The notes under the pieces are model-generated. The model was given only the letters and a program-made list of their open reading frames with translations, had not been told where the DNA came from and did not search any database. Positions 1 through 10,871 of a stretch of DNA of 64,000 nt are shown piece after piece. Source of the stretch: Platanthera guangdongensis (taxonomy: Eukaryota; Streptophyta; Magnoliopsida; Asparagales; Orchidaceae); contig CM077165.1 in NCBI GenBank assembly GCA_039583875.1, positions 62,856,757 to 62,920,756 on the forward strand, written 5' to 3'. Numbering within the stretch: the first letter of the stretch is position 1; every line of letters begins with the position of its first letter. Position numbers and translations under genes: made by a program.

Positions 1-2418
1 TATAATTGTATTATTAGTCTTGCATAATTATTTCAGAATTTATGGGTGTACTGATAATTTTTAAATTAATATAATGGCATTTTGGTAAATATGTAAGAAT
101 GGGAATTGTTAGGCCATTACACTATAAAGGTTGATGAAACCCTGCCAATAGTCATACATTAATGTTTTATATGTTCTGTAATTTTTCTGGAATTTTGGAT
201 TACATATTCCTTGTACTTCATTTGAAAAATGAAAATTATGTAGATTTGGTATTAAATAAGGAATTGGTATAAATAATCAAAGGAAAATTATGAAACCCTG
301 TAGACAGAAATATTTTATCAATACACAACTCAGCAAAAATTACCTAGGTCAGTGGATTTTAAATTATACTACTTCATGTGTAAAGTGACCTAGGAAATAA
401 ATTAAAAGATTTAATTAAGGGATTATTTGATCAAGGAAAATTATGAGATTCCATATGATAGTTCCTTTAGCCCATACCACCCTAGGATAAATAGTTAGGG
501 GCAAGAGGACCTAAGGATTGAAAGATTCCATTTTGGGGTAATAATATGACATGGTCTGCATATAGCATAAATAGGTCATGCTTTAGGGGATTACCAGAGG
601 ATTGATTATCAGAAGAATTAGGGAGTGCAATATGAATAATCCCTGATGGGTAGTATTGTCTTAGTGACTGGAGTAAATGTGCAAGTCTTTAGGTAGCAAT
701 CAGAGTGGAGGTCGACGGAAGACCGTCGGTTTCCCGGTAATATCTTAAGTCACTAGGATTGTTCCAGAGCAACAATGAGAGCTGGGGTGAAACCTGGGTA
801 GTCATCAACTAAAGTAAATATCCTTGCGAAAGGGAACTTTGGACGTAATCCCATCGTAGTTCCTAGTGCACCCGAGAGCCCTTCACCGGGTATACCCTGG
901 GCAGTCCTGGGATTAACCTTAAATCACTAAGTATAATAACCCGTAGACAAGAGTAGTATAATAGGTTAAGACATTTGTTGTATCTTCTCACCCGTATAGG
1001 GTTGGAGAGTTTCATGTTATATGCTCACCCGTGTAGGGTTTGAGGGAATTGGTATAAATGCACTATTGTGCGTTCTCACCCGGGTTGGGTTTGAGGGTTT
1101 CAGGATGGGTTTGGTCCTGCGAGCGGAAGGCTCGAAATGAAAGACTTGCATGTGCATAAATATAGTGGCGGGGCATGCGGTACTGGCCGTTCGTCACACC
1201 GATGACAGTACGGTGCACCAGGCGGTTGTGAGGGTTAGAGGGGTCAGTGGGTTGTTTTACACTGCGGTCTGAAGGACGACCCCCGATAACGCACATCCGA
1301 CCCAAAAAGACTGACGGGTTGTCAGCAAAGTACGTACGCGAAACTCTAGAGTGCACCTTGGACGTGTACAAAGGCGTATGAGAGGGGTCTAAGGCTTGGT
1401 AGTGTGCATACCGGCCTAGAAGCGGAGACGCCCGCTCCGCTGCTGCCGTAGCCACAGCGGTGGTACCCGAGAGTGATGCTAGCTCTCAAAAAGTGAGTAC
1501 TAAAGGTCTGTGATCACAGAGTCGTTGTGCGTGAGTTGCACTTGCCTGTGCATAAAATTGCATCATAACATTCATTCATATTAGGTCATACGCTTCATAA
1601 ATTCTTATCATATAAACTAGTATAGACTCTTTTATATGATAAGTTAAATTTCCTGAAAATCCTAACTTATATATTTGTATGGACATTTATATAAGTTAGG
1701 GTACTTTTGTGATGGTAGTGTAGTGGTAGAATAGTTTTATTTACATGCTCTTACCTTCTGTTATTTACTTCCTTTACTAGTACTGCTCTTTACTTACTTG
1801 TACCATATTTAGAACTGCTAGTTAGTTTCTGTCACCTGCTTCCACTTTTGCTACCCCTTGTTGTCCTCCGCTTCGTCCTCCCGCTCGGTGCCTAGGAGTT
1901 GCGGGGCGAGGTGCGGAGGAAACGACTTAGTCTTTTTGACTAATGGTCGGTGACCATACTATTTTTAGGAGCCCGTGGAGATGGAGCACCAGCACGACGA
2001 GGAGGCAGGACGTGAGGAGCAGATACCGCTACAGCAGGCTACTACCACTACTGTGCGTCCTCAGGTGGGACGAATTTTTATGTACTAGTATAGCTTTCAC
2101 TTTTATTTGAGAGAGAGAGTTGATTTGATGTACTGGGCATAAACCCTTATTACTCTTTCGTTTTGTACTCATTGTGGACTATGTTGTACTATTCATTCCA
2201 TATATATATATGATGTACTCTGTGACTTGTGGACTTGTAGATTTGTTACATTGTTACACTTCTTTTCTCATATTGGCCTATGTATATGATCGCAATAGCC
2301 GGCAGGATCGGCGTGTTGCGGTGTTGACTAACCCGTGCGTTAGTGCCACCGTAAGACGGCGGTTCTGGGCAGAAGGCCCGGTAGCCCTTCTTGGTAAGGG
2401 GGAGGAAGGGGTCTTACA
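1..2418 (+). mobile_element. Ty3/gypsy LTR, 3' part (left end outside window)
   Basis: Non-coding sequence ending in gtcttaca at 2418, a typical gypsy LTR terminus. It is a diverged relative, in opposite orientation, of the solo LTR at 42372-46716. Shared landmarks in the same order are an 'atagtggcggg' block (near 1160), a short ORF opening atggagcacc (1981) and a G-rich tail before the terminal 'taca'. The two run-on motifs 'ctcacccg...gggtttgaggg' at about 987-1100 form a degenerate local repeat. No primer-binding site follows 2418, so this is either a 3' LTR or a solo LTR. The orientation and family link are inferred from alignment by eye. Confidence 0.6.
1981..2088 (+). other. Short ORF inside gypsy LTR (35 codons)
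   Basis: This ORF opens ATG-GAG-CAC and reads a short, acidic, Glu/Gln-rich peptide. The equivalent place in the diverged solo LTR at 42372-46716 also opens ATG-GAG-CAC (42792, minus strand) and is similarly Glu/Asp/Gln-rich. Keeping a start codon and reading frame across diverged LTR copies is unusual. It may be an upstream ORF in the transcript leader or a first coding exon, since a cag|gtggg donor-like site lies in its second half. No known family is recognised. Confidence 0.35.
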
Positions 2419-3238
2419 AGATAAACCATACATGCTCAACAACGATAGATAAGCAATTAAATTTTATCGTTAAAACATTCCAAGAACGACAAACATACCT
2501 AATCAAGAACGAATTTAACATGACATGATCCTATAATTTCAGACGATCAACAATGAAAAGATTAAACATAGAAATATCTTGGAAGGGCAAAAGTGCTGAA
2601 AATTAAAGAACAACTTTATAGTTACCAGAAAACGGACAAGAAGAAAGGAGGGAAACCACCACTTGCATTGGTTTTACCGGAAAAATTCTCTGAATCACTC
2701 CACGTCGAAGATCGGGGCAAAAGAACGCGGGAGAAGTCGAAATCTGAACAAAAATGGCCGAAATAGAGGTTAGGGCCGAAAAACCCTAACGAGAAAACTC
2801 AAGGAAAGAGGAAAGTTTTACCACGATGGCGTAGCTCTCGACGAGAGCTTTCCAGATCTAAACTCGGTCGAAGATTTGGAGCACCGAAGCACCGTCGACG
2901 ACCACGAGAAGATTCACGAAAATATTTCTCTCTCTCGCTCACGCCGCTCTGGTTCGGGAGGAAAAGTTCCGGAGAAGAAGAAGTTGAAGTTTTATTTCTG
3001 TTTCTAATAACCTAAGTATAAGAGTATATATATATATAAGTACTTATAAAATGTTGTGTCTCAATATATAAAAAAACGTATTGTTTATGTGCTGATACGG
3101 GAAAATAGAAAATAAAGGTCCAATATTGCTTCAAATCAAAGGATGCTCAACATGAAAGTTGTAGATCTCGTCGAGACGAACAAATTTTATGATAACCATT
3201 TTTCCATACGATACCGTTTTGACTCTCAAAATGACGCT

Positions 3239-3530
3239 CGAACGTAAACAGCAGTGGACTACTCGAGATGAATAATGGGTACTCGAGAAGAACGTAAAAT
3301 ACTCGAGAAAATCAATAGTAGATCACTCGAGAGCGAGATTACGGACAACTCGAGTACTAAAATTTAGTACTCGAGACAAGGTAGCACTCGGGAAATAAGA
3401 AGGTAGAACTCGAGTACTAAGAGGGCAGAACTCGAGTAGAACTGGAGTGCTCGAGGGGAGGAAACAAAGCACTCGAGAGGTATAGGAGTTGGTACTCGAG
3501 AGAAGAAGCAGCAACTCGAGAAGAAACAAT
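3239..3530. repeat. Interspersed ACTCGAG palindrome cluster in LTR U3
   Basis: About 15 copies of CTCGAG, most preceded by A, are spaced roughly every 15-30 nt with non-repeated spacers. In the minus-strand LTR this places the cluster in U3, roughly 200 nt upstream of a TATA-rich stretch near 3040. The minus-strand open frame over it (3323-3529) is a by-product of the repeat. Confidence 0.75.
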
Positions 3531-3635
3531 TAAAGAAAAGTGTTAGGAATAGTGTTTTTTACAAAAATATCTAAAATCAAACTATAGAGATGAATAGGGA
3601 ATCACATTTTTGAATAGTGTTTTAATATCAAAATA

Positions 3636-3638
<3 letters not shown>

Positions 3639-3692
<54 letters not shown>
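3639..3692. repeat. (AT)n microsatellite, about 27 units
   Basis: An uninterrupted AT dinucleotide run inside the LTR fragment. Confidence 0.95.
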
Positions 3693-3695
<3 letters not shown>

Positions 3696-4125
3696 AACAG
3701 AGAATACGAGTTCAAAACGGATGTTCAAACGCGCGCCGAATCAAACGAAACTCACACCGTAGGCGAACACTGACACTACGAACCCAACGGCGAAGTCAAA
3801 ACCTAAATCCGACAAGCCATTCCCGAGATATTAATTTTCAAAGTATACGACGAACATAAATTACACTAAACTTTGGGAAATCGCCGAGGCCCGAATATCG
3901 CTCGGATTGCGACGAAACTTGACGAGCAAGTCCAAAGTTATTCAACTTAAATTCCAAATGCAAAATTTTCCGATAATGACAAGAATTTGGCTAACTCGAC
4001 TGCACGGACGCGAAAATGCCTTAACGGTGTTCCGTCGTCAACTCGACGTTAAAAGTAACATCATGATGTCATAAATACGTCGATATCAAATCGAATAAAA
4101 TCATCAAAAAATCGGAGACATTACA

Positions 4126-6240
4126 ATCACTCCCGATTTCTTCATGTCAACACACATCTCCTCACCTTTTTCGCACCTCTACCTCGCCGAGGTGAGAAAA
4201 TGGAAGAAAAAACTGTGTCGGGAGGTCGATGCCTGCCCTAACTCTCTCTTTTGATTGCTATCTTCCCTAACTCTCTCCACGACATCAGGACCAACGCTCC
4301 TCTCGATTCGCGGGTATGAGTTTCCCTTTACCCGCACATCTACATTCCCATCTCCTTTAGTCCCCTTTCAATATTATTAATCCGAGTTTTGTTCTTCACG
4401 ACCCTTGGACAAACCTTCACACTTATGGCAAAAATCTTCGCTTAGCGGCTTTGGGCAAAGACGTCCTCATCGACTGCTAGTGTTGTGGTAGGTTTTTTAT
4501 TTCTCCCTATCATCCCTCCGGCTGCATTCTCATCTCCTTTGGAGACTTCCAAGTTCTTCCATCGCACATTTACAATTCCATTATATTTTGGGCTTTTAGA
4601 AGATGGGGGCATTGACTTTTCATTCTTTTATTTATCACATGATTTTTTAGTTCTTCTATCTTTTACTTTCCCTCCCATGATTTTGAAGTTTTTACAAGGC
4701 TTATATGATTTCACGTGTTAATCCACCAACAACATAAAGCCTATTTATATTTCATTTTGTTTTTTAGTCTTTACCATGCAGAGAAGCCTTGCATGTTAGT
4801 AGGAACTTTGCTGGGTTCATAAAGTATGAAATTTTATTTTAGAAATGACCAAGAGTGATTTATTATGAGGAAATTTTAATTTCTTTTCTTAATACAAATT
4901 GTTTTGATAGTTATAGTTTTGTTAACCATCTCCTTTTAGATGTACAAAAGCAAGAAGTTGGATGATTCTAGGTAACACAGTAACAGAGATCCAACATTTC
5001 CTGAGGTATATTTTACTCATCAACATATATGATATATCTGATTAGCCCCTTAATTAAAGCCATAAACATCTTATAATGATCAATTTAATGTATTTCAAAT
5101 AATCTTGATGATATCTTACAATTACCATTTCATCATGCAAAGTGTTTTTAGCTTACTAATTTAAGATTGTGAAGGTGGGTCCCCGTGCACGATAAGGTTT
5201 GATTATCCAAATAAACAAATTTTAGAATTTTCTCTGTATCGTTCTAATTTAAGATTATCAAGATAAGATATGGTTTGATTCAGAATTTTTTTTACTAATT
5301 TTCGAATTATTTACCGAATCTCCAGCTTCCTTTCAAATCTCCAGCTATTGACAGTTATCTCTTAAAGGGATATATTTCTTTTTCTAATAATATTCATCTG
5401 TTTTTGCTTTGGCATCGCCAAAGTACCTCTGTTTATTTATTCAGTTTTCTAGGGTCAAATATCTCTACCAACACATCAAGAATTCAAGCATTTTGCCCCG
5501 CCAGCTACTACCTAGGTATAACCATAGACATTGGGATTTTAATTACATTTTTTGTACACATGGCAAAGGGTATTTCAGCGGGGCAATGCTTTTTGGTCTT
5601 TTCTTGCCCTCCCGCTGAAAGAGAGCAACCCTCTGTAGCCTCCTCCAACAAAGGCTGGCAAGGTCACCTCCCGCAATAATATACAGCAAGATTGCCTCTG
5701 CTAGCAAAGGACAACAATCAAGCCTCATGCTTTCTCCAGCCCTGCACGCTACTGTCATTTTCTTGACAGAGCCCCGCCGGAAGCAGCACATCTTTCCTCT
5801 ATAATGCCTCACCTCAAGAGCTACTCCTCCATCGTGATTCCTTCTGGCAAGTTTCTCCTTCCGGCAAGCTCCCTTTCCCGACAGTTGTTGGTCATCTGAC
5901 GACGACGAAGGTTCGTTCTGCTATGAATCTTGTACGTCCGCATTACAGATTGCAGTCAAGTTTATCTAACTCCTGCGGATTTTTGTAGTCTGAGTTCTTC
6001 TGCAATATATTTTTGGATGTGTTTCTCTTAATTTGAGTACTTACTAATTTTATGTGCTAAAAAAATTATGTGAAGTATTTTCTTGTTACTATATATTTAG
6101 TTATTTCCAGGGATTGCGTTTCCACGATCGGAAATCCCAACACTAAGGAGAGGGGGACACTACTGAGTTTTAATTGGGTGCCATTAAAGTGACGTGAGTA
6201 AAGAGGGGTATTTTAGAATTTATTTTAGGTGTTTAAATTA
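4126..6240. other. Gene-free stretch, unassigned
   Basis: No reading frame here resembles a known protein; the longest are about 90-110 codons with no recognisable motif. It begins with the remnant polypurine context of the preceding LTR. A short imperfect inverted repeat lies at 5573-5586 and 5604-5620 (tttcagcggg / cccgctgaaa). The sequence may be decayed transposon or ordinary intergenic DNA. Confidence 0.5.
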
Positions 6241-6244
6241 TAAC

Positions 6245-6532
6245 GGCCCGGGGCCGGCTCCAAACAAGGGAGACCCAGCGGCACCCAGCTGGCGTCGTCG
6301 GACTGCAGCCCCAATGCAACCCTCAATCCATCTCTGCGTTTGTTTCTCAGCAGCCTCAGTTGGTGATGAGGACTGTTGGAAGTGTTCCTTATCAAGGGGG
6401 CGCGAGATTGAATCCCGACCTCAACAACCTGTCGCTGTTGAGAAACATGCGCGGAGATGGGTTGGGGGTTGCAACACGACAGTGCCAGCTGGGTCCCGCT
6501 GGGTCTCCCTTGTGTGGAGCCGGGTCTAGGCC
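6245..6532. repeat. Long imperfect inverted repeat (fold-back element)
   Basis: The left arm (from 6245, ggcccggggccggctccaaa) matches the reverse complement of the right arm (ending 6532, ...ggagccgggtctaggcc) over more than 110 nt. The shared sequence includes 'caagggagacccagcgg', 'acccagctggc' and 'gtttctca.cagc'. The loop is about 45-60 nt around 6375-6420. No convincing target-site duplication flanks it. It could be a fold-back transposon, a MITE or a hairpin-RNA source. The right arm ends exactly where the Tat LTR begins (6533). Confidence 0.7.
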
Positions 6533-6790
6533 TGTTGAAACAAAAAACTCGGTTCATTGTGGAGTTCAGCCCTTGGGGAAGGTGTGATCGCACAACTACT
6601 TCTTTCCTGCAAACCAAACAACAAGAGAGATGGAAATCGACCCAAGGGCTCGACGGGAGGACCCACCACACACCCGAAAGATCTTAGAGCGCTTCCCCTC
6701 CTTAGCCAAAGGCCGAGCTAAGGCTACCTCAGAAAGCACAAAAAGATCTGAATAATGATAAGCGTGCCTTCTGAGGTGCCCCTTGGGTCT

Positions 6791-6798
6791 TATTTATA
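6791..6798 (-). promoter_or_regulatory. TATA box of Tat LTR
   Basis: Minus-strand TATAAATA inside the Tat 3' LTR, about 260 bp before its 3' end. This is the usual place for the U3/R core promoter. Confidence 0.55.
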
Positions 6799-7294
6799 GT
6801 TTTCTGAAAACAGCTTGCAAATAGCCAACCTCCGCTGTTTTGAATAGCTATGTGCAGCCCAACTTGGTCTGCCAACAGCGTAACTCTACTATTCTAACGA
6901 GCTATTCACACCATTGGGAAGGGCATCCGGGTAATTTTACCCTTGTGCCCCACTTGGCAGGTCCCAAGGATATGAAGGTCAACTCGCCACTACTCTCTAC
7001 CCCCATGGGCCGGGTGTGACCTGGCTCCCACAGCTCGCCTTCTCTCCTTGGGCGAGCGTGAGCCAGGCCTCCGCGACCTGCCAATGCTCGCTCCGAGGCG
7101 GGCTGACGGCCAGGTTGCCAATAGGAGAACGGGGTGGCCAGTCTCAGACTGTCAATACGGGAACTCCAGAGGGGGCTCGCTGATCTGGGCTTGTTGAGCT
7201 CAACCCTGAATATTAGTTCGAAATATGCCGAGCTCCGTCCTCTACTCGACGAATGCCGAGCCCAAACTCTGCTCGACGAACTCAAGGCGAGTGC

Positions 7295-7319
7295 GGGGGG
7301 GGGGGGGGGGGGGGGGGGG
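7295..7319. repeat. Poly-G tract (25 G)
   Basis: Homopolymer inside the Tat LTR. Its exact length is prone to sequencing or assembly error. Confidence 0.9.
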
Positions 7320-7455
7320 TGGAGAGGCCAGCTCGCGCGGCTCGCCCGTCTGGCTTAGGCGAGAGCGAGTTGGCCACCCGGTGCCTGCCCGCATGCTGTT
7401 CTGGTGCTGACAGGTTGCCTTAGTCCGCTCGCCTGGCCTGACGGGGTTATACACA

Positions 7456-7471
7456 ACCCCCGCTCTTTTTG
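7456..7471 (-). promoter_or_regulatory. Tat polypurine tract
   Basis: The minus strand reads AAAAAGAGCGGGGGT immediately before the LTR start TGTGTATAAC. This fits a plus-strand-priming polypurine tract. Confidence 0.7.
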
Positions 7472-7567
7472 AGCTTGACATGCTCGGAAAGAATCATCCA
7501 ACCCACATGTTCGGCGAGTGCTGTGCTGAGCTGTCGAGGAATCTTCTGGTGGATCCCATTCCCTGGC

Positions 7568-7575
7568 TATAAATA
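7568..7575 (+). promoter_or_regulatory. TATAAATA, candidate promoter of first antisense unit
   Basis: Plus-strand TATAAATA 65 nt upstream of an ATG (7640). It is antisense to the Tat element and just inside its 3' LTR. Confidence 0.45.
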
Positions 7576-7639
7576 CGCCACTGAGCCCTCTGGAAAATCC
7601 CTACCCCTTTTTCCTTTCTCAGTGAACTATAACGACACC

Positions 7640-8620
7640 ATGCCTGTTAGTGAGGAAGTACAAGCCCGGCTAGCAGCCACGAAAAAAAGACCAGAGTAGA
7701 GGCCCTTGAGGCCGCCCCGTAGTTCGTGTGTGGGTCGCCCGCCCCCCTTTTCAGGCCGGTAAAGGGGAGAATCATCAGGAGGTCCCCGACAAATGACTTT
7801 TCGGGCTCCAGCTCGGCATCAGGCACCGAGGTTGTTCATGAGGCATGCGCGCATCCCCCCTGACTTGTCACTTCATTTCTGACTTTTCCTCCCGCAGGTG
7901 CCGCCTCGCGAGGGCGGAGATTGGGGAGGGGAAGGGGGTCCCCCCTGCTCTCAACCGAGCGGGTTGCCAGCCCCTCGAGCCTGGGGAGCCACCCTCCGGA
8001 CATTTCTCGATCACTGATCCCCCCCCCGGGCTGGGGAAATCCATTGCATCCCTAGAAGGGGAACTCTTCCAGGGCCGGCCAGGTTCTTCTCGGCTATCCA
8101 CCGGTGCGGGCGACGTGCCGACCCCTGTTAAGCTCGTACTTGTGCCTGTTTTGTCCTCGCTTGTCCTCTCTGACTTTTCTCTTTGTAGGTTATAACGCGG
8201 TCTCCTCCGATGCCGAGATGAGCGAGGGATATTCGCCTCCCCCTGACACGGAGGGGATTTCAGAGTATCTTGGCGACCCGGTGGATGCGACGGAGAAGAA
8301 AAGACAAGTGACGCGGCTATTTCAGAAGCATACTCTGCTGCTACAGGAGATCTTCAACAGGGTTGACCTAAACAACACTGCGACGGAGCTGCGGTTCGCG
8401 GCTCTGGAGGGAGCGCGGCGCCCAGCTTGAGGGGAGGAAGTTACTTCCCCTAGAGTGCATATTACACGGGCCGAGGAGCGGCTTAGGCACGCCACAGAGC
8501 AAGTTGATCTGGCCCACCAGGAGCTGGTGGTGGTTCGCGATTACCACTATCCTTGCGTGCCGCCCCTAACTGGGACGCTGGGGCGGGGCAGGTGGAAATG
8601 GATCCAGTACTGACCCGCCT
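7640..8620 (+). pseudogene. Antisense ORF unit 1 of Tat element (degenerate, spliced-looking)
   Basis: An ATG at 7640 opens 19 codons and is then stopped. Strong acceptor-like ends (tcctcccgcag at about 7899, ttctctttgtag at about 8189) precede further open stretches. The last one (8190-8430) reads an acidic, Pro-rich start around ATG 8218, then a helical Lys/Arg/Gln-rich segment that continues, after a stop, as a Glu/Arg-rich coiled-coil-like stretch to about 8570. It lies on the strand opposite to pol, where Tat elements often carry extra antisense ORFs. The function is unknown and I could not define the exon structure. Confidence 0.35.
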
Positions 8621-9118
8621 ACCCTCTCCCCGTGGTCGGTCGCCGGGTCAGGACGCACCCACACTCTAGGCTGGTTGGTTCAAGGAGGACATTTATTTCA
8701 ACATTTTCAATGTCTGTAATAACTTTACTCTCTCGCTCGTCGACGGGCTCGATGCTTCTCGCATGTTATTTCATTGTGTTTGTCGTCCCTTTCTCTGATT
8801 GGACGTGGATGAGGCACTTCCGCTCGCCTTCCGCTTCTTTAAGCGGGCGCGAGTTCATTGGGTCGGCTCCCTTAACTCGTCTATTTAATCTCGGCGGGAG
8901 TGGGCAGGGGCCCACCGATCGCGAACCCGCGCGACTCGCCCGTTGTTCCGGGCGGGTGTGAGTCGCAACTCGCGCGCTTTCGGGCGGGCGCGGGTAAGCA
9001 TAGGTCGTTGTTGGGTAGTCTTTATAGCGCGACCGCAAGCCGGGAAGTCGAAACGTCAGGGCTCTTTTTGCTATCAGCACTTTCCCGCCAATGGAATGGT
9101 TTCCCGCCCTTTTCTTTC

Positions 9119-9126
9119 TATAAATA
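9119..9126 (+). promoter_or_regulatory. TATAAATA, candidate promoter of the main antisense ORF
   Basis: Plus-strand TATAAATA about 120 nt upstream of the in-frame ATG at 9247. It supports independent antisense transcription of the ORF that follows. Confidence 0.5.
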
Positions 9127-9246
9127 GGCCTTGTCGGTTCTTTCTCACCCACCGTATTTAAAAATTCCCTTAGCTTTTGCTTCCTGCGACCCTTGACTCG
9201 CTCGCTTCCTGTGAGAACTTTCCCCTCGTTCAGCAAGTTATGCGAG

Positions 9247-10866
9247 ATGGGTGGTGGTAGTGGCGACGCGGACGGCCGGGGCAAGTGCGCCTGGACATTT
9301 TTTGAGCATGATTTCCCCTCCGCCGCCATTTCTGAAGGCGAGTTATTCGAGGTGATAAGCGACTATATACCGCTAGGTTTCGTGGCGAGGCGGCCTGGGG
9401 ATGGAGAAAGAATAAACGACCTCACGGAGGGAGTGCTCGCCATCCCGGTGGCGCACTTTGAGGCTGGCCTCCAGCTCCCTCTATGGCCGGAGGTGCGCCA
9501 GATACTGAAATATTTTGGGGTCGTCCTCGACTAGATGACCCCGAACTCCGTAGCAATCATGGTCAGTTTCGCCTGCTTCTTGCGGGAGGAGCGGGTTGAG
9601 TTCAGCCTCGTGGTCTTCTGCAAGTTGTTCTCCTTTCACGCGAACAAGGACGAGACCGCCTATTTCTCCAGCGCCCACGTTAAGGTTCGAGAGACCGTCA
9701 ACAAGAGACATAATTGGCTTAAGAAGATCGTGTTCGTCAAGGGGGACTTCGGCACTATCCCCTTCTCGCTGATGCAGCTCAGCGAGGCGGGCTACCGCCA
9801 CCCTAACCTGGGGGGCCATGAAGCGGATTTGTGCGGGTTCTTCACTGGGAAGAACTTTGAGGTCGCCTTCCAGCGCCGGAATCTGGACAACCTCGCCCCT
9901 GTCCCTCCTGGTGGAGGTAAGACACTCGCGCTTTTCCTTTCTGTTTCGATGGTTTGCTTTAACTTTCCCTTCTCGCAGGCGAGCGAGACATCCCCCTGCA
10001 CCCCCATACAAGAGCGCCCGAGTCATACCCAGCGGGCTCCCCCGCGCTCAAGCCGCAGACGCCGCACAGAGCGAGATCCCGACATCTGCCATCCAGAAGC
10101 TGCCGAGCCGCGAACAGCCTCCACCGCCACCGCCCAAGAAGGCAAAGGCTACGGGTGAGGCGCCCACCGTGGGCCAAAGAAAAGGCAAGGCCCCAGCGAC
10201 CCAGCCGGCCAAGGATCCCGCCCATGCGACTGCATTGGCCAGCGGTGTCCCCAGCGAGACGGCTGGCACCTCTGGGCTGCAGGAAGAGGCTCGGACCGCC
10301 GTGAAGCCGGTACCGAGAGGGCATAACAACTTTGGCTATGGCGAGAAGTGCCTTGACGAGCTCGACATCCCGCTCCTGTTATGGGACAAGGAGTCGAATC
10401 GGGCGGTGGTCTCCACCCTGCTGCCGAGCTGGCTGGAGCAGGAGACCATCAGCGGGGAGACATACAACTTCTCGTTCGGCCTCTACTCGCGGGAGGATGT
10501 CGCCATCTACAATGTGGAGGCGACGCGGGTGCTGGTGCATGAAAGCGTGCGGGCCCAGCTCCACAGCCTGGAGCTGACCCACATGGTCGGTCGGCGCTGC
10601 ACTCAGTGGGAGAGGAACGCCTCCTCACTCAAGAGGCTGGCGGACGAGAATGAGGAGGCCCGCTGCCACGCCTAAGAGGAGGCAGAGCGGCAGAGGGAGA
10701 GGGCGGATGCAGCCGACGACGTCGTCGTCGCTCTGGAGAAAGAGAGTGAAGTGTTGCGGGCTCGGGTGTAAGATCTGGAGGCTACGACGGCTGTCCTGCC
10801 GTCATCAAGCAATTCCTGCCAGCTCGCGCATTATACCGAGTATGAACTGAAGAAATGACGTAGAAG
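9247..10866 (+). pseudogene. Antisense ORF of Tat element, putative gypsy-type transposon domain (Transposase_28-like), part 1
   Basis: Reading from ATG 9247 gives a Gly-rich start. A region around 9420-9720 follows the pattern of the Pfam 'putative gypsy type transposon' family (IPVAHFEAGLQLPL..., then LTPN-like, FFSS-like and VKG blocks). The frame is broken by a TAG at 9532-9534 and resumes directly in phase. A short GT-AG intron probably lies at 9917 to 9978 or 9983, after which a Pro/Lys-rich linker and a second conserved block continue in another frame to 10675. A TAA (10673-10675) and later stops interrupt the Glu/Arg-rich coiled coil at the end. The Tekay insertion at 10872 splits the gene, and it resumes at 26547. 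The family is known from antisense ORFs of Tat elements; its role is unknown. Confidence 0.65.
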
Positions 10867-10871
10867 AATGG

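Larger units (their letters stand above)
2419..4125 (-). mobile_element. Tekay-like gypsy LTR fragment, minus strand
   Basis: The right end reads ...ggagacattaca. On the minus strand this is a TGTAATGTCTCC start, like the TGTAACGCCCC start of the complete Tekay LTR at 13653. It is followed by 'atcactccc' (4126-4134), matching the rest of the polypurine-tract context seen after the Tekay LTR (atcactcccccta). The left end was not found and is probably cut by the LTR ending at 2418. The fragment contains a CTCGAG-rich block (3239-3530) and an (AT)n tract (3639-3692). A minus-strand TATA-like stretch lies near 3023-3050. Confidence 0.6.
6533..7455 (-). mobile_element. Tat element 3' LTR (923 bp)
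   Basis: On the minus strand the LTR starts TGTGTATAACC (7455) and ends GTTTCAACA (6533), giving TG...CA ends. A purine tract (7456-7471) adjoins its start, as expected for a 3' LTR. A minus-strand TATAAATA lies at 6798-6791. A run of 25 G lies at 7295-7319. The matching 5' LTR is not in the window. Confidence 0.75.

Noticed and set aside
6225..6687. Overlapping ORFs at the fold-back
   Set aside because: Both strands read the same inverted repeat; there is no protein pattern.
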